From: Avimonoglobus sp965151315
GTDB lineage: Bacteria > Bacillota > Clostridia > UBA1381
Length of the DNA stretch: 9,195 nt
NCBI GenBank assembly: GCA_965151315.1
Contig: CBCTZG010000097.1
Span: forward strand, 1-9,195
Reading direction: 5' to 3'
Shown here: piece after piece, positions 1 to 7,394 of the stretch
Layout of the letters: each line of letters opens with the position of its first letter
How positions within the stretch are numbered: the first letter of the stretch is position 1
Position numbers and translations under genes: made by a program
The notes under the pieces: generated by a model
Seen by the model: only the letters and a program-made list of their open reading frames with translations
Told to the model about the DNA's origin: nothing
The model's database searches: none

Positions 1-71
1 GATCTCTCATTCGCTGACAAGAACTCTGCACTGTTTATTTTTCAATGTACAAACGGCTGTTTTTTTGACAG
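1..71 (-). promoter_or_regulatory. Putative 5' leader of an rRNA operon, with a boxA-like motif
   Basis: On the minus strand this stretch follows promoter P2 and runs off the left edge. It contains TGTACATTGAAAAATAAACA (about 32-51), which resembles the boxA antitermination region in the leaders of Bacillus and Clostridium rRNA operons (type TTTGAAAACTAAACA). A small hairpin, GCTGT and ACAGC around a 7-nt loop (56-72), lies at the expected 5' end of the P2 transcript. No coding region is visible. That a 16S rRNA gene follows is inferred; none of it is inside the window. Confidence 0.5.
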
Positions 72-78
72 CTCCAAT

Positions 79-107
79 ATAATATCACATCAACGGAGAA
101 TTGTCAA
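79..107 (-). promoter_or_regulatory. Sigma-A promoter P2, probably rRNA operon
   Basis: Read on the minus strand, a perfect -35 TTGACA (102-107) is followed by a 17-nt spacer and -10 TATTAT (79-84). The predicted start is near 72, and transcription leaves the window to the left. A/T tracts at about 110-140 lie just upstream and could act as an UP element. It lies 93 bp downstream of P1 in the same orientation. Together with the boxA-like leader this resembles the tandem promoters of Gram-positive rRNA operons. Confidence 0.75.
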
Positions 108-171
108 GAACTTTTTTCAATATTTTCAAAGTATTTTTTCTTGCCTTAACATTTCTTGTGACGACTTATAT

Positions 172-200
172 ATCATACCGCTTTTTTTCTATTTTGTCAA
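172..200 (-). promoter_or_regulatory. Sigma-A promoter P1, probably rRNA operon
   Basis: On the minus strand, -35 TTGACA (195-200), a 17-nt spacer and -10 TATGAT (172-177) form a near-consensus sigma-A promoter. The predicted start is near 165. It sits 62 nt past the stop of the EamA transporter gene and cannot serve any gene inside the window, because it points to the left edge. Confidence 0.75.
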
Positions 201-221
201 TACTTTTCGGACAAATTCCTG

Positions 222-256
222 CACAAAAAGACAGTTGTTTCCAGAATATTTTTGTG
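222..256 (-). repeat. AT-rich inverted repeat after the transporter gene
   Basis: CACAAAAA (222-229) and TTTTTGTG (249-256) are perfect 8-nt inverted arms around a 19-nt loop. This is the only inverted repeat I found between the transporter stop and promoter P1. As a terminator it is poor: the stem is mostly A-T and the T-run lies inside the arm. Readthrough from the transporter into the downstream promoters is therefore possible. Confidence 0.25.
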
Positions 257-261
257 TTATT

Positions 262-1116
262 TTATTTTCCCTTTTCAATTAAGATCACACCGGCCAAAAT
301 CAGTATACAGCCAATGACCCCAAAAATGTTTAACCGCTCGTTCAAAAACAAGGCGCCCACAATTACTCCTGTAATGGGCTCTATAGTAGAAAGTATACCA
401 GCAGTTGATGCCCCTTCATACAAAACACCCAGCTGGAACAGAGGCAGCGCAAACAGGCTGATCAATAACGAAATCAGAAATACGGCAATCCACGCTCCTC
501 CGGACATAGCAAAGGTAAACTGCCCGCTTCCCAAAGTGACCAGCAGTACCGATATACTCATAAACAGAGATATATAGAAGGTCAGCTTCACATAATCCAT
601 CCGATCCAACCCAGATTTGTCCAAATAAATCACATTAAACGCATAAAACACTCCGGACAGCAAGGCACAGATAATCCCCAATATGTCGTTACGGTTATTG
701 AAGTCCATAAACAGCAGGACGCCCACGGTTACCAATACAGTGGCAATGATTTTATTCCTCGTCATTTTTTCGTGATAAAACATGGCGCAGAAAATCACAA
801 TCAAAAGTGGATAAATATAATGAAGCACCGTTGCCAGCCCCACAGATATGAGATCATACGCAACGTATAGGCAAATGATTGTCATCGCGTTGCCAAACAC
901 GGAAAGCAGCAGGATTTTTTTCAGCTCCGGCTTTGTCAGTCCAACCTTCACTTTCCTCTGCCGCAGGAACAAAAAGAGCAGCGGCAGGCTTAGGAATGCC
1001 CGGTAAAATGTCACAGTCATCCCATTTCCCCCGCCGCTGTATGCTGCTTTTGCTAAAATTGGTGTGACCCCATAGATAAACGCCGAAATTGTCAGATAAA
1101 TTTTACCTTTTTTCAA
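262..1116 (-). CDS. DMT-superfamily (EamA-type) membrane transporter
   Basis: This 284-residue integral membrane protein has the usual length and hydrophobicity for the drug/metabolite transporter superfamily, with about ten membrane helices formed by two EamA repeats. The first repeat ends around residues 99-118 (YIYP then YHEK). The second has the matching EP...LNER signature at about 246-261. The family exports or takes up small metabolites such as amino acids; the substrate cannot be read from the sequence. I place the start at the TTG at 1114-1116 (protein begins MKKGKIYL), because AAGGAG lies 10 nt upstream. A TTG at 1123-1125 would add three residues but sits only 1 nt from that site. 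The gene starts inside the end of nadE (14-nt overlap), so it is probably translationally coupled to it. Whether it moves something related to NAD synthesis is unknown. Confidence 0.9.
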   Translation of the reverse strand: MKKGKIYLTISAFIYGVTPILAKAAYSGGGNGMTVTFYRAFLSLPLLFLFLRQRKVKVGLTKPELKKILLLSVFGNAMTIICLYVAYDLISVGLATVLHYIYPLLIVIFCAMFYHEKMTRNKIIATVLVTVGVLLFMDFNNRNDILGIICALLSGVFYAFNVIYLDKSGLDRMDYVKLTFYISLFMSISVLLVTLGSGQFTFAMSGGAWIAVFLISLLISLFALPLFQLGVLYEGASTAGILSTIEPITGVIVGALFLNERLNIFGVIGCILILAGVILIEKGK

Positions 1117-3016
1117 GCTCCTCAAGCTCCTTCAGCCAAAGTTGAGAAGAAGCGTCGCTGGGCATCCGCCAGTCTCCTCTGGGCGATAAGGCTACGCTGC
1201 CCACCTTCGGGCCGTCCGGTACGCAGGATCGTTTAAACTGCTGTTGAAAAAACCTTTTATAAAATACCCGCAGCCAGGCCAAGATAAAATCCCGGTCATA
1301 TTCGCCGGCAAACGCTTTTTGCGCCAGCCGTAGAATTTTTTTCGGCTTGTATCCAAGCCGAACCGCATAAAACAGAAAAAAATCATGCAAGGCATACGGG
1401 CCCACGATCTGCTCCGTTTTCTGCGCGATCTGGCCGTCGGCCGGCGGAAGAAGCTCCGGGCTCACCGGTGTATCCAAAATATCCCGCAGGGTTTTCGACA
1501 ATGCCGAATTTCCCGTTTTTTTTGCTTCATAATCCACCAGATATCGGATCAGGGTTTTCGGGACGCCGGCATTTACGCCGTACATAGACATATGGTCGCC
1601 GTTGTAAGTCGCCCAGCCCAGGGCCAGCTCCGATAAATCGCCGGTCCCGATCACAAGCCCGCCTTCCTGATTTGCAATATCCATCAGCACCTGGGTTCGT
1701 TCTCTGGCCTGGGCGTTTTCATATGTCACATCCTGCGACGCCGGATCATGGCCAATATCTTCAAAATGCCCTTGAACCGCATTGGCGATCGGCACCTCTC
1801 GCAGTGTGACGCTCAAGGATGCCGCCAGCTCCAGAGCGTTATTTTTTGTTCTGACCGTAGTGCCGAAACAAGGCATGGTCACCGCAATGATATTTTTCCG
1901 GTCCGCGCCTAGCAGGTCAAACGCTCGGACTGCGATAAGCATGGCCAGCGTAGAGTCAAGGCCGCCGGACACGCCGATCACCGCCGTTTTTGCCCGGGAA
2001 TGGCTGAGCCGTTTTTTCAGCCCCATGGCCTGGATGGTCAGAATTTCTTCTGCCCGCTGTTCCCGTTTTGCCGTTTCCTGGGGAACAAATGGAAATTTAT
2101 CAATCTGCCGGTCAAGCTTTGTTTGTGTAAGCTGAAATTCCGTATAGCAGATCATATGGCCAGTCCTGTTTTCAAATGTGGTGGTTCTTCTTCTCTCATG
2201 TATCAGTCTTTCCAAATCGATTTGGGCATATACATTTTGATTGACAAATCGTTGGCTTCTGGCTAAGATTGTGCCGTTTTCCGCGATCATGTTATCCCCG
2301 GCAAAGACAAGATCCGTTGTAGATTCCCCTTCTCCGGCATCTGCATAGATATATGCCGCATACAGCTTTGCCGACTGCATCCGTACCAGATCCGCCCGAT
2401 AGTCTGCCTTCGCGGCCACCGCGTTGCTGGCGGAAATATTGACAATCACAGTAGCACCGGCTTCCGCATGGAAATTGGAGGGCGGCGTTACAGACCAGAG
2501 ATCCTCGCAGATCTCTGCTGCCAGCACAAACGCCGGCATATTTTTGTCCGCTACCAACAGGTTCGCGCCAAAAGGCACTTGGGCGCCGCCAAATGGGATC
2601 AGGCGGCATTCCTTTTCACCAGCCACGAAATGCCGCAGCTCATAAAACTCGCTGTAGTTCGGCACACAAATTTTCGGCACGATTCCCAGCACCTTCCCCC
2701 GGTAGAGCAAAAACGCACAGTTATAAAGCTTGCCCGACCAGGACAGAGGGCTGCCTACAACAGACAGGATATCGAGTTCCGCCGTTTGCTGGGCAATGTA
2801 CAAAACCTGCTGCTGTGCAGCCTCCAGAAGTGTCTGTTGGAAAAACAGATCCCCGCAGGTATAACCAGTCACGCACAGCTCCGGCAGTACGCAGACCTTT
2901 GCTTGGTTTTCAGCCGCCGCCCGAATGCACTGAATGATCTGAGCTCCATTATACGCACAGTCCGCCACGCTGATATGCGGTGTGGCGGCGCAAACCTGTA
3001 AAAAACCATCTTGCAT
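1103..3016 (-). CDS. nadE: Glutamine-dependent NAD+ synthetase
   Basis: This 637-residue cytoplasmic enzyme makes NAD+ from deamido-NAD+, ATP and glutamine, the last step of NAD synthesis. Residues 1 to about 280 form a nitrilase-type glutaminase domain with the Glu-Lys-Cys triad visible as E46 (LPELCVTGY), K115 (VPKICVPN) and C170 (AEICEDLW). Residues from about 320 form the ATP-pyrophosphatase synthetase domain, with the SGGLDS loop at 350-355 and GTGDLSELALGW at 457-468. The length matches the long, two-domain form of the family, so ammonia comes from glutamine rather than from solution. The ATG at 3014-3016 is supported by AAGGAG 8 nt upstream. The 3' end overlaps the start of the EamA transporter. 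The promoter is not obvious in the 319-nt upstream gap: a TATACT lies at about 3164-3169 on the minus strand but lacks a good -35. Confidence 0.97.
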   Translation of the reverse strand: MQDGFLQVCAATPHISVADCAYNGAQIIQCIRAAAENQAKVCVLPELCVTGYTCGDLFFQQTLLEAAQQQVLYIAQQTAELDILSVVGSPLSWSGKLYNCAFLLYRGKVLGIVPKICVPNYSEFYELRHFVAGEKECRLIPFGGAQVPFGANLLVADKNMPAFVLAAEICEDLWSVTPPSNFHAEAGATVIVNISASNAVAAKADYRADLVRMQSAKLYAAYIYADAGEGESTTDLVFAGDNMIAENGTILARSQRFVNQNVYAQIDLERLIHERRRTTTFENRTGHMICYTEFQLTQTKLDRQIDKFPFVPQETAKREQRAEEILTIQAMGLKKRLSHSRAKTAVIGVSGGLDSTLAMLIAVRAFDLLGADRKNIIAVTMPCFGTTVRTKNNALELAASLSVTLREVPIANAVQGHFEDIGHDPASQDVTYENAQARERTQVLMDIANQEGGLVIGTGDLSELALGWATYNGDHMSMYGVNAGVPKTLIRYLVDYEAKKTGNSALSKTLRDILDTPVSPELLPPADGQIAQKTEQIVGPYALHDFFLFYAVRLGYKPKKILRLAQKAFAGEYDRDFILAWLRVFYKRFFQQQFKRSCVPDGPKVGSVALSPRGDWRMPSDASSQLWLKELEELEKR

Positions 3017-3335
3017 AGCAAATTCTCCTTATTTCCTAAATTCCTTGCCCCATCGATCCCGATCGATTCACATTCCCGGTCAGGATCACAATTCCATCAA
3101 CACCGCCCGAGAGCAGGCATTCCGCACCGCAGGCCATCAGTGACACCGCAGCTCCAAATCCAGTATATCCCAACTAAAACCGCCCTATTCCCAAAGAAAC
3201 TGCTAGGATCTGCAAAGGCCCCGCTGTGATCCAGGCTTCACGCCGGTCGTCAGCCCGCTGTCCGTCCCGCCGGGCGGCCGGCAATCCAGACAACGCTCCC
3301 CGGTTTCCAAGCCCAGCCACGGTTTGTGCGGCCCA
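3017..3335. other. 319-nt intergenic gap between rarA and nadE
   Basis: The gap is GC-rich, unlike the AT-rich spacers elsewhere in this window, and looks more like coding than spacer DNA. No frame gives a convincing protein. The longest notable minus-strand frame is 3036-3173 (45 codons from a TTG, residues including GYTGFGAAVSLMACGAE), ending 19 nt before nadE; another open stretch continues past the rarA stop to 3203. Neither matches a family I recognise. I see no intrinsic terminator after rarA and only a weak -10 (TATACT, about 3164-3169). It may be a decayed gene fragment, a long nadE leader, or a small unrecognised gene. Confidence 0.5.
3052..3067. repeat. Short inverted repeat upstream of nadE
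   Basis: ATCGATC and GATCGAT form a perfect 7-nt inverted repeat around a 2-nt centre, about 35 nt before the nadE start codon. It could be a protein-binding site or a small hairpin in the nadE leader. It resembles no named operator that I recognise and could be chance. Confidence 0.3.
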
Positions 3336-4619
3336 TTATTCCCGCCCCTTTTTCTTAACTTCTTCCCAATACGCGCTGGAAAGCCGTTCATTTTTATTAT
3401 CCCCCGGCACATAATACTGCCGGTCCCGGATAGCGTCCGGCAAATACTGCTGGGGTGTATAATGGTTTGGGTAATCGTGGGGATACTTGTAGGTCAGTCC
3501 CCGTCCCATTTTTTTTGCGCCGCTGTAGTGGCTGTCCTGCAAGTGGGCCGGGATATTGCCGGTATCCATAGTCTCAAGATCCCGCATAGCGGCGTCGATA
3601 GCCATAATACCAGAATTGGATTTGGGCGCCGTGGCTAGAAGCAGTACGGCCTCCGCCAGCGGAATCCTGGCCTCCGGGAATCCCAGCTGCAGGGCGCTGT
3701 CCACACAAGCCTTGGTAATCGCCATCGCCTGAGGATAAGCAAGCCCCACATCCTCCGCCGCCGCTACCAAAAGCCGACGGCAGATGATCTGCAAATCTTC
3801 TGCGGAAACTAGCCGGGCCAGATAATGGATAGCCGCATCCGGGTCGCTGCCCCGGATGGATTTTTGGAAGGCGCTGATAATATCATAATGGCTGTCCCCG
3901 TCCCGGTCATAGCGCATGGCTTTTTTCTGGGTCGCCTGCTCCGCCAGTTCGAGAGAAACCGTCAGCTTTCCCGCCGCGTCCGGCTGGGAGGCCAACAGAC
4001 TGATTTCCAAGGCGTTCAATGCCTTTCGCACGTCGCCGGAGGCTGTATTCGCCATATGCCGGAGCACATCTTCGCCAATCTCCAGGGTATAGTCCCGGTA
4101 GTCTGTTTCCTGCAAAAGCCTGACTGCCCGAGCCAGCGCCTGCTCCACATCTGCCGGCTCCAGGGGCTTAAATTCAAATACCACTGACCGGGACAGCACA
4201 GCGTTATATACATAAAAATACGGATTTTCCGTTGTGCTGGCGATCAGGGTGATTTTCCCGTTTTCCATAAATTCCAGCAGGGACTGCTGCTGCTTTTTAT
4301 TAAAGTGCTGAATCTCGTCCAAATACAGCAGGACCCCATCCATGGTCATAAAGCTGTCCAGGGAATTGATAATGTCCCGCACATCAGAAACCGAAGCCGT
4401 AGTCGCGTTCAGCTTATACAGCTTTTTCCCGGTTTTAGCGGAAATAATATTGGCGATGGTGGTTTTTCCTACGCCGCTGGGCCCATAAAAAATCATATTC
4501 GGCGCTTCACCGCTTTCAATAATTTTCGAAAGCAGCTTTCCCGGCCCGATCAAATGCCGCTGGCCAAACACCTCCTCTAATGAGGCGGGCCGGAGCCTGT
4601 CGGCTAACGGTTTATTCAT
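3336..4619 (-). CDS. rarA: Replication-associated recombination protein A (RarA/MgsA-type AAA+ ATPase)
   Basis: This 427-residue AAA+ ATPase is related to clamp-loader and RuvB proteins and acts in the cytoplasm at stalled replication forks. It has Walker A GPSGVGKT (46-53), Walker B LLYLDE (97-102), sensor 1 around STTEN (128-132) and a sensor-2 region GDVRKALNALE (195-205). The C-terminal MgsA tetramerisation region includes the family-typical PKSNSG (332-337) and YKYPHDYPNHY (377-387). The start is placed at the ATG at 4617-4619, preceded by a GGGGGTG stretch. The family begins with the segment PLADRLRPASLEEVFGQ, and the open frame to 4766 upstream only translates the GNAT gene out of frame. 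It overlaps the GNAT gene by 8 nt, which suggests translational coupling. Confidence 0.96.
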   Translation of the reverse strand: MNKPLADRLRPASLEEVFGQRHLIGPGKLLSKIIESGEAPNMIFYGPSGVGKTTIANIISAKTGKKLYKLNATTASVSDVRDIINSLDSFMTMDGVLLYLDEIQHFNKKQQQSLLEFMENGKITLIASTTENPYFYVYNAVLSRSVVFEFKPLEPADVEQALARAVRLLQETDYRDYTLEIGEDVLRHMANTASGDVRKALNALEISLLASQPDAAGKLTVSLELAEQATQKKAMRYDRDGDSHYDIISAFQKSIRGSDPDAAIHYLARLVSAEDLQIICRRLLVAAAEDVGLAYPQAMAITKACVDSALQLGFPEARIPLAEAVLLLATAPKSNSGIMAIDAAMRDLETMDTGNIPAHLQDSHYSGAKKMGRGLTYKYPHDYPNHYTPQQYLPDAIRDRQYYVPGDNKNERLSSAYWEEVKKKGRE

Positions 4620-5070
4620 AGGCACACCCCCGGCAGTCGCGGATCTTTGAGAGATCCCTGCGCATTTTCTGGTGCGGCGTCCCATCGTATATGCACGGTT
4701 CCCCAACGGACGCATACCCCTGCTTCTGATAGAAACCAACAGCCTGTACCTGGGCATATAGCTCAATAAAGGCCGCCCCCAGCTGTACCGCTTTATCCTC
4801 CAGCGCCCGCATCACCGTATCCCCGATATACTGGCCCCGGTATTCCTTTTTCACCGCGATCCGGCCGATGCCAAATACATAGCCGTCAATCCGGAACAAT
4901 CTTCCGGCGGCAATAGCTGTGTCACCGTCCCAGCCGATAATATGCCAGGCGGTCTCATCCCGCTGATCATAATCAAAGGGGTAGCCCTGTTCAGCCATAA
5001 AGACCTCCTCCCGGACAGCTTTGGCCAATTCATACCCCAGCCTGTTTTCAATCAATTTAAATTGCAGCAT
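4612..5070 (-). CDS. GNAT-family N-acetyltransferase (ElaA/YjcF-like)
   Basis: This 152-residue single-domain protein has a GNAT fold. The N-terminal part (VREEVFMAEQGYPFDYDQRD, residues 19-38, followed by an Ala-Trp-His segment) resembles the ElaA/YjcF branch. The acetyl-CoA-binding motif A is at about 68-88, with RGQYIG (78-83) as the pyrophosphate loop, and FYQKQGYASVGEP (113-125) is the typical C-terminal strand region. It should move an acetyl group from acetyl-CoA to an amine; the substrate is unknown. The ATG at 5068-5070 has GGAGTG 7 nt upstream. The stop overlaps the rarA start by 8 nt. No clear promoter is visible between it and the hairpin after the TPR gene, so it may depend on readthrough or on a weak TTGCGC/TATTTT pair that spans the hairpin. 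Confidence 0.92.
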   Translation of the reverse strand: MLQFKLIENRLGYELAKAVREEVFMAEQGYPFDYDQRDETAWHIIGWDGDTAIAAGRLFRIDGYVFGIGRIAVKKEYRGQYIGDTVMRALEDKAVQLGAAFIELYAQVQAVGFYQKQGYASVGEPCIYDGTPHQKMRRDLSKIRDCRGCAYE

Positions 5071-5090
5071 GCTGATTCACTCCAATACTG

Positions 5091-5120
5091 ATAAAATACG
5101 CCCGCCCAAAGGGCAGGCGC
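5091..5120 (-). terminator. Probable intrinsic terminator after the TPR gene
   Basis: On the minus strand, GCGCCTGCCC, a TTT loop and GGGCGGGCGT form a GC-rich stem of about 10 bp with one or two G-T pairs, followed by ATTTTAT. It begins 15 nt after the stop of the TPR gene and would end the asnA-asnS-TPR transcript. The T-run is short, so termination may be partial and leave readthrough into the GNAT gene. Confidence 0.55.
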
Positions 5121-5135
5121 AAATCACGCCGGACA

Positions 5136-5933
5136 TTAGGCCATGCCCAGCGTATTTTTCAGTTCTTCGACCTCCGCCTCGGAAATCGTGGTCAGGCCTG
5201 TCCTTTTACAGCCGCTGATCTTTTCCGCAAAGGCCTTCGCGCCGTCCCGGTCGCCCAGCGCCAGCGCGATCAGGGCGCTGTGGTACATAGCCTCCACAAA
5301 TTGCGGATGCGCCTCGGCCAGCTGATCTGCATATTCCTTCGCTTTGTCATACTGGCCTTTTTTATAATAGGCCAATACCAAGTTATCCTGAATATCCCGG
5401 TCGTCCGCGTTATAGTCGTAAGCCTCCAGGCAAAAATCCAAGGTCTCGTCAATAGGCTGTCCCGTGGCTAGCTTCAGGTATCCTAAAAGCCCATACATCG
5501 TGGAATTGCGGTATCCCTCAAACAGCTCCTCCGCCTCTTCCAGCGCGTCAGCAGGCCGGCCCAGCTTATAATACAAAAGCGCCCGGTATTGTTTCGGATT
5601 GTTTTTTTTATCCTTGGGGATCGATTTATCCAAAATGATCTCGTTAAAAACTGTTTCCGCTGTTTCATAGGCCCCCAGGCGCATCAAAAGTATGCCATAT
5701 CCCGTTTTCAAATTCAGGCTGGCTCGGCCTGTATCATAGGCCTTCCGGTACCATTTCCGGGCCCCGGCCATATCCCCGTCCGAAAAAGCTTTATTGCCCT
5801 GGGCCGCGTACAGGGACGGAACCGCCTTATACAGCGTATATCCCACCAGAATCACCGTCACCGCGATACCCAGCCATAGATTGGTCATAAACGCCAGGAA
5901 CAGGACAACCAGCATTACAATATATTTCAGCAT
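5136..5933 (-). CDS. Membrane-anchored tetratricopeptide (TPR) repeat protein
   Basis: This 265-residue protein starts with a hydrophobic stretch (residues 2-33) that forms one long or two short membrane helices. The rest is helical with TPR character. Repeat units are recognisable around 38-70 (NKAFSDGDMAGARKWYRKAY), 72-104 (YGILLMRLGAYETAETVFNE), 115-147 (YRALLYYKLGRPADALEEAE), 187-220 (VLAYYKKGQYDKAKEYADQL) and 221-254. It is probably an anchored scaffold with the repeats facing the cytoplasm. No enzyme motif is visible and the role is unknown. The ATG at 5931-5933 has AGAGGG 7 nt upstream. It lies 24 nt after asnS, so it is very likely co-transcribed with it, and the hairpin at 5091-5120 closes the unit. 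Confidence 0.85.
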   Translation of the reverse strand: MLKYIVMLVVLFLAFMTNLWLGIAVTVILVGYTLYKAVPSLYAAQGNKAFSDGDMAGARKWYRKAYDTGRASLNLKTGYGILLMRLGAYETAETVFNEIILDKSIPKDKKNNPKQYRALLYYKLGRPADALEEAEELFEGYRNSTMYGLLGYLKLATGQPIDETLDFCLEAYDYNADDRDIQDNLVLAYYKKGQYDKAKEYADQLAEAHPQFVEAMYHSALIALALGDRDGAKAFAEKISGCKRTGLTTISEAEVEELKNTLGMA

Positions 5934-5957
5934 TCCAACGCCCTCTTTCCCGTTGAT

Positions 5958-7349
5958 TTAAAATTCCGCTGAACCCACCGTCCGCGGGAACGGCAGCACG
6001 TCCCGGATGTTGCTCATGCCGGTGATATACATTACCGCCCGTTCAAAGCCCAGCCCAAAGCCGGCATGCTTGTTTGTGCCGTATTTGCGCAAGTCCAGGT
6101 ACCAGCTGTAATCCTCCGCTTTCATGCCCAGCTCCTGGATCCGGCTAAGCAGCAGATCATAATCCTCTTCCCGCTGGCTGCCCCCGATGATCTCTCCGAT
6201 TCCCGGTGTCAACAAATCCATTGCCGCCACCGTCTTTTTATCCGGGTTCAGCTTCATATAAAAGGCCTTGATTTCTTTCGGGTAATCCGTCACAAAAACA
6301 GGCCGCTGAAATACAACCTCGGTCAGATACCGTTCGTGCTCTGTCTGCAGGTCGCTGCCCCAATCTACCGGGTATTCAAATTGATCCTTGTTTTTTTGCA
6401 GGATCTCAATCGCCTCTGTATAGGTGACATGGGCAAACTGGTTGCTGACTACGTTATTGAGCCGTTCTAAAAGGCCCTTATCTACAAAATTGTTGAAAAA
6501 CTCCATTTCCTCCGGCGCGTTTTCCAGGCAATAGTTAATAATATACTTGAGCATATCCTCCGCAAGCGCCATGTCGTCCTGCAAATCCGCAAAGGCGATC
6601 TCTGGCTCAATCATCCAAAATTCCGCCGCATGCCGGGTGGTGTTGGAATTTTCCGCCCGGAAGGTGGGGCCAAAGGTGTATACATTCCGGAAGGCCATGC
6701 AGTAGGTTTCTGCGTTCAGCTGGCCGCTGACCGTCAGGTTAGCCGCCTTGCCGAAAAAGTCCTGGCTGTAGTCGATCCCGCCCGCCTTTGTTTTCGGGGG
6801 ATTCTGCATATCCAGGGTAGTTACCTGGAACATTTCTCCCGCACCCTCACAGTCGCTGGCGGTAATGATCGGCGTATGCACATACACAAAACCCCGCTCC
6901 TGGAAAAACTGGTGGATCGCAAAGGCGATCATAGAGCGCACACGGAATACAGCGGAAAACGTATTGGTCCTGGGCCGCAGGTGGGCCTGGGTCCGCAGAT
7001 ATTCAAAGGTATGGCGCTTTTTCTGCAGTGGATAATCCGGCGTGGACGTGCCGTTGATTTCAATAGCCGCAGCCTTCAGCTCAAAGGGCTGCTTGGCCCC
7101 CGGCGTCAATTCTAAAATACCGGTAGCTGTCAGGGCCGAACCCACGTTGAGCTTGGCCACGGTATCAAAATTCTCCAGCTTGTCCGCCTCAATCACGATC
7201 TGCAGATTTTTGAAAAAACTGCCGTCGTTCAGTTCGATAAACCCAAAGCTTTTCGATATCCGGATGGTCCGAACCCAGCCGGACACTGTAATCTCTTTGC
7301 CGCCGAAGGCTTCTGTTTCCCGGAATAATTTTTTCACAATCGTTTTCAT
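5958..7349 (-). CDS. asnS: Asparagine--tRNA ligase
   Basis: This 463-residue class IIb aminoacyl-tRNA synthetase charges tRNA-Asn in the cytoplasm. The N-terminal OB-fold anticodon-binding domain spans about 1-105 (VSGWVRTIRISKSFGFIEL, 22-40). Motif 1 surrounds FFQERGFVYVHTPIITASDC (148-167), motif 2 contains FGPTFRAENS (226-235), and motif 3 is GFGLGFERAVMYITG (430-444), followed by NIRDVLPFPRT. The C-terminal DVLPFPRTVGSAEF and the overall length fit AsnS rather than AspS. The ATG at 7347-7349 is chosen because GGAGG lies 5 nt upstream; an in-frame TTG at 7361 sits upstream of that site and is unlikely. It follows asnA by 45 nt, with a small hairpin but no terminator between them, so asnA supplies its substrate from the same transcript. 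Confidence 0.98.
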   Translation of the reverse strand: MKTIVKKLFRETEAFGGKEITVSGWVRTIRISKSFGFIELNDGSFFKNLQIVIEADKLENFDTVAKLNVGSALTATGILELTPGAKQPFELKAAAIEINGTSTPDYPLQKKRHTFEYLRTQAHLRPRTNTFSAVFRVRSMIAFAIHQFFQERGFVYVHTPIITASDCEGAGEMFQVTTLDMQNPPKTKAGGIDYSQDFFGKAANLTVSGQLNAETYCMAFRNVYTFGPTFRAENSNTTRHAAEFWMIEPEIAFADLQDDMALAEDMLKYIINYCLENAPEEMEFFNNFVDKGLLERLNNVVSNQFAHVTYTEAIEILQKNKDQFEYPVDWGSDLQTEHERYLTEVVFQRPVFVTDYPKEIKAFYMKLNPDKKTVAAMDLLTPGIGEIIGGSQREEDYDLLLSRIQELGMKAEDYSWYLDLRKYGTNKHAGFGLGFERAVMYITGMSNIRDVLPFPRTVGSAEF

Positions 7350-7368
7350 GGTTTCCTCCAAATCCTAT

Positions 7369-7384
7369 CCGCGCAAAACCGCGG
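7369..7384 (-). repeat. Small hairpin between asnA and asnS
   Basis: CCGCG (7369-7373) and CGCGG (7380-7384) can pair around a 6-nt loop in the 45-nt spacer. No T-run follows on the minus strand, so it is not an intrinsic terminator. It might affect mRNA stability or the asnA/asnS expression ratio. Confidence 0.3.
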
Positions 7385-7394
7385 ACATTTTATC

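Noticed and set aside
65..83. Plus-strand TTGACA (65-70) followed by TATAAT (78-83)
   Set aside because: The spacer is only 7 nt, far too short for a promoter; the TATAAT is part of the minus-strand -10 region.
101..577. Plus-strand 158-codon frame over the left end
   Set aside because: It runs through the two minus-strand promoters and antisense to the transporter, with no ribosome binding site at its TTG start.
3011..3229. Plus-strand 72-codon frame in the rarA-nadE gap
   Set aside because: It has no ribosome binding site, a low-complexity Pro/Ser/Arg-rich product typical of antisense reading of GC-rich DNA, and starts inside the nadE 5' end.
4620..4766. A 49-residue N-terminal extension of RarA
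   Set aside because: The family starts at the segment following the ATG at 4617-4619. The upstream frame only reads the GNAT gene in another frame and is rich in Arg, as shadow translations here are.
7350..7361. AsnS start at the TTG at 7361
   Set aside because: It lies upstream of the GGAGG that serves the ATG at 7347-7349, so that site could not be used for it.
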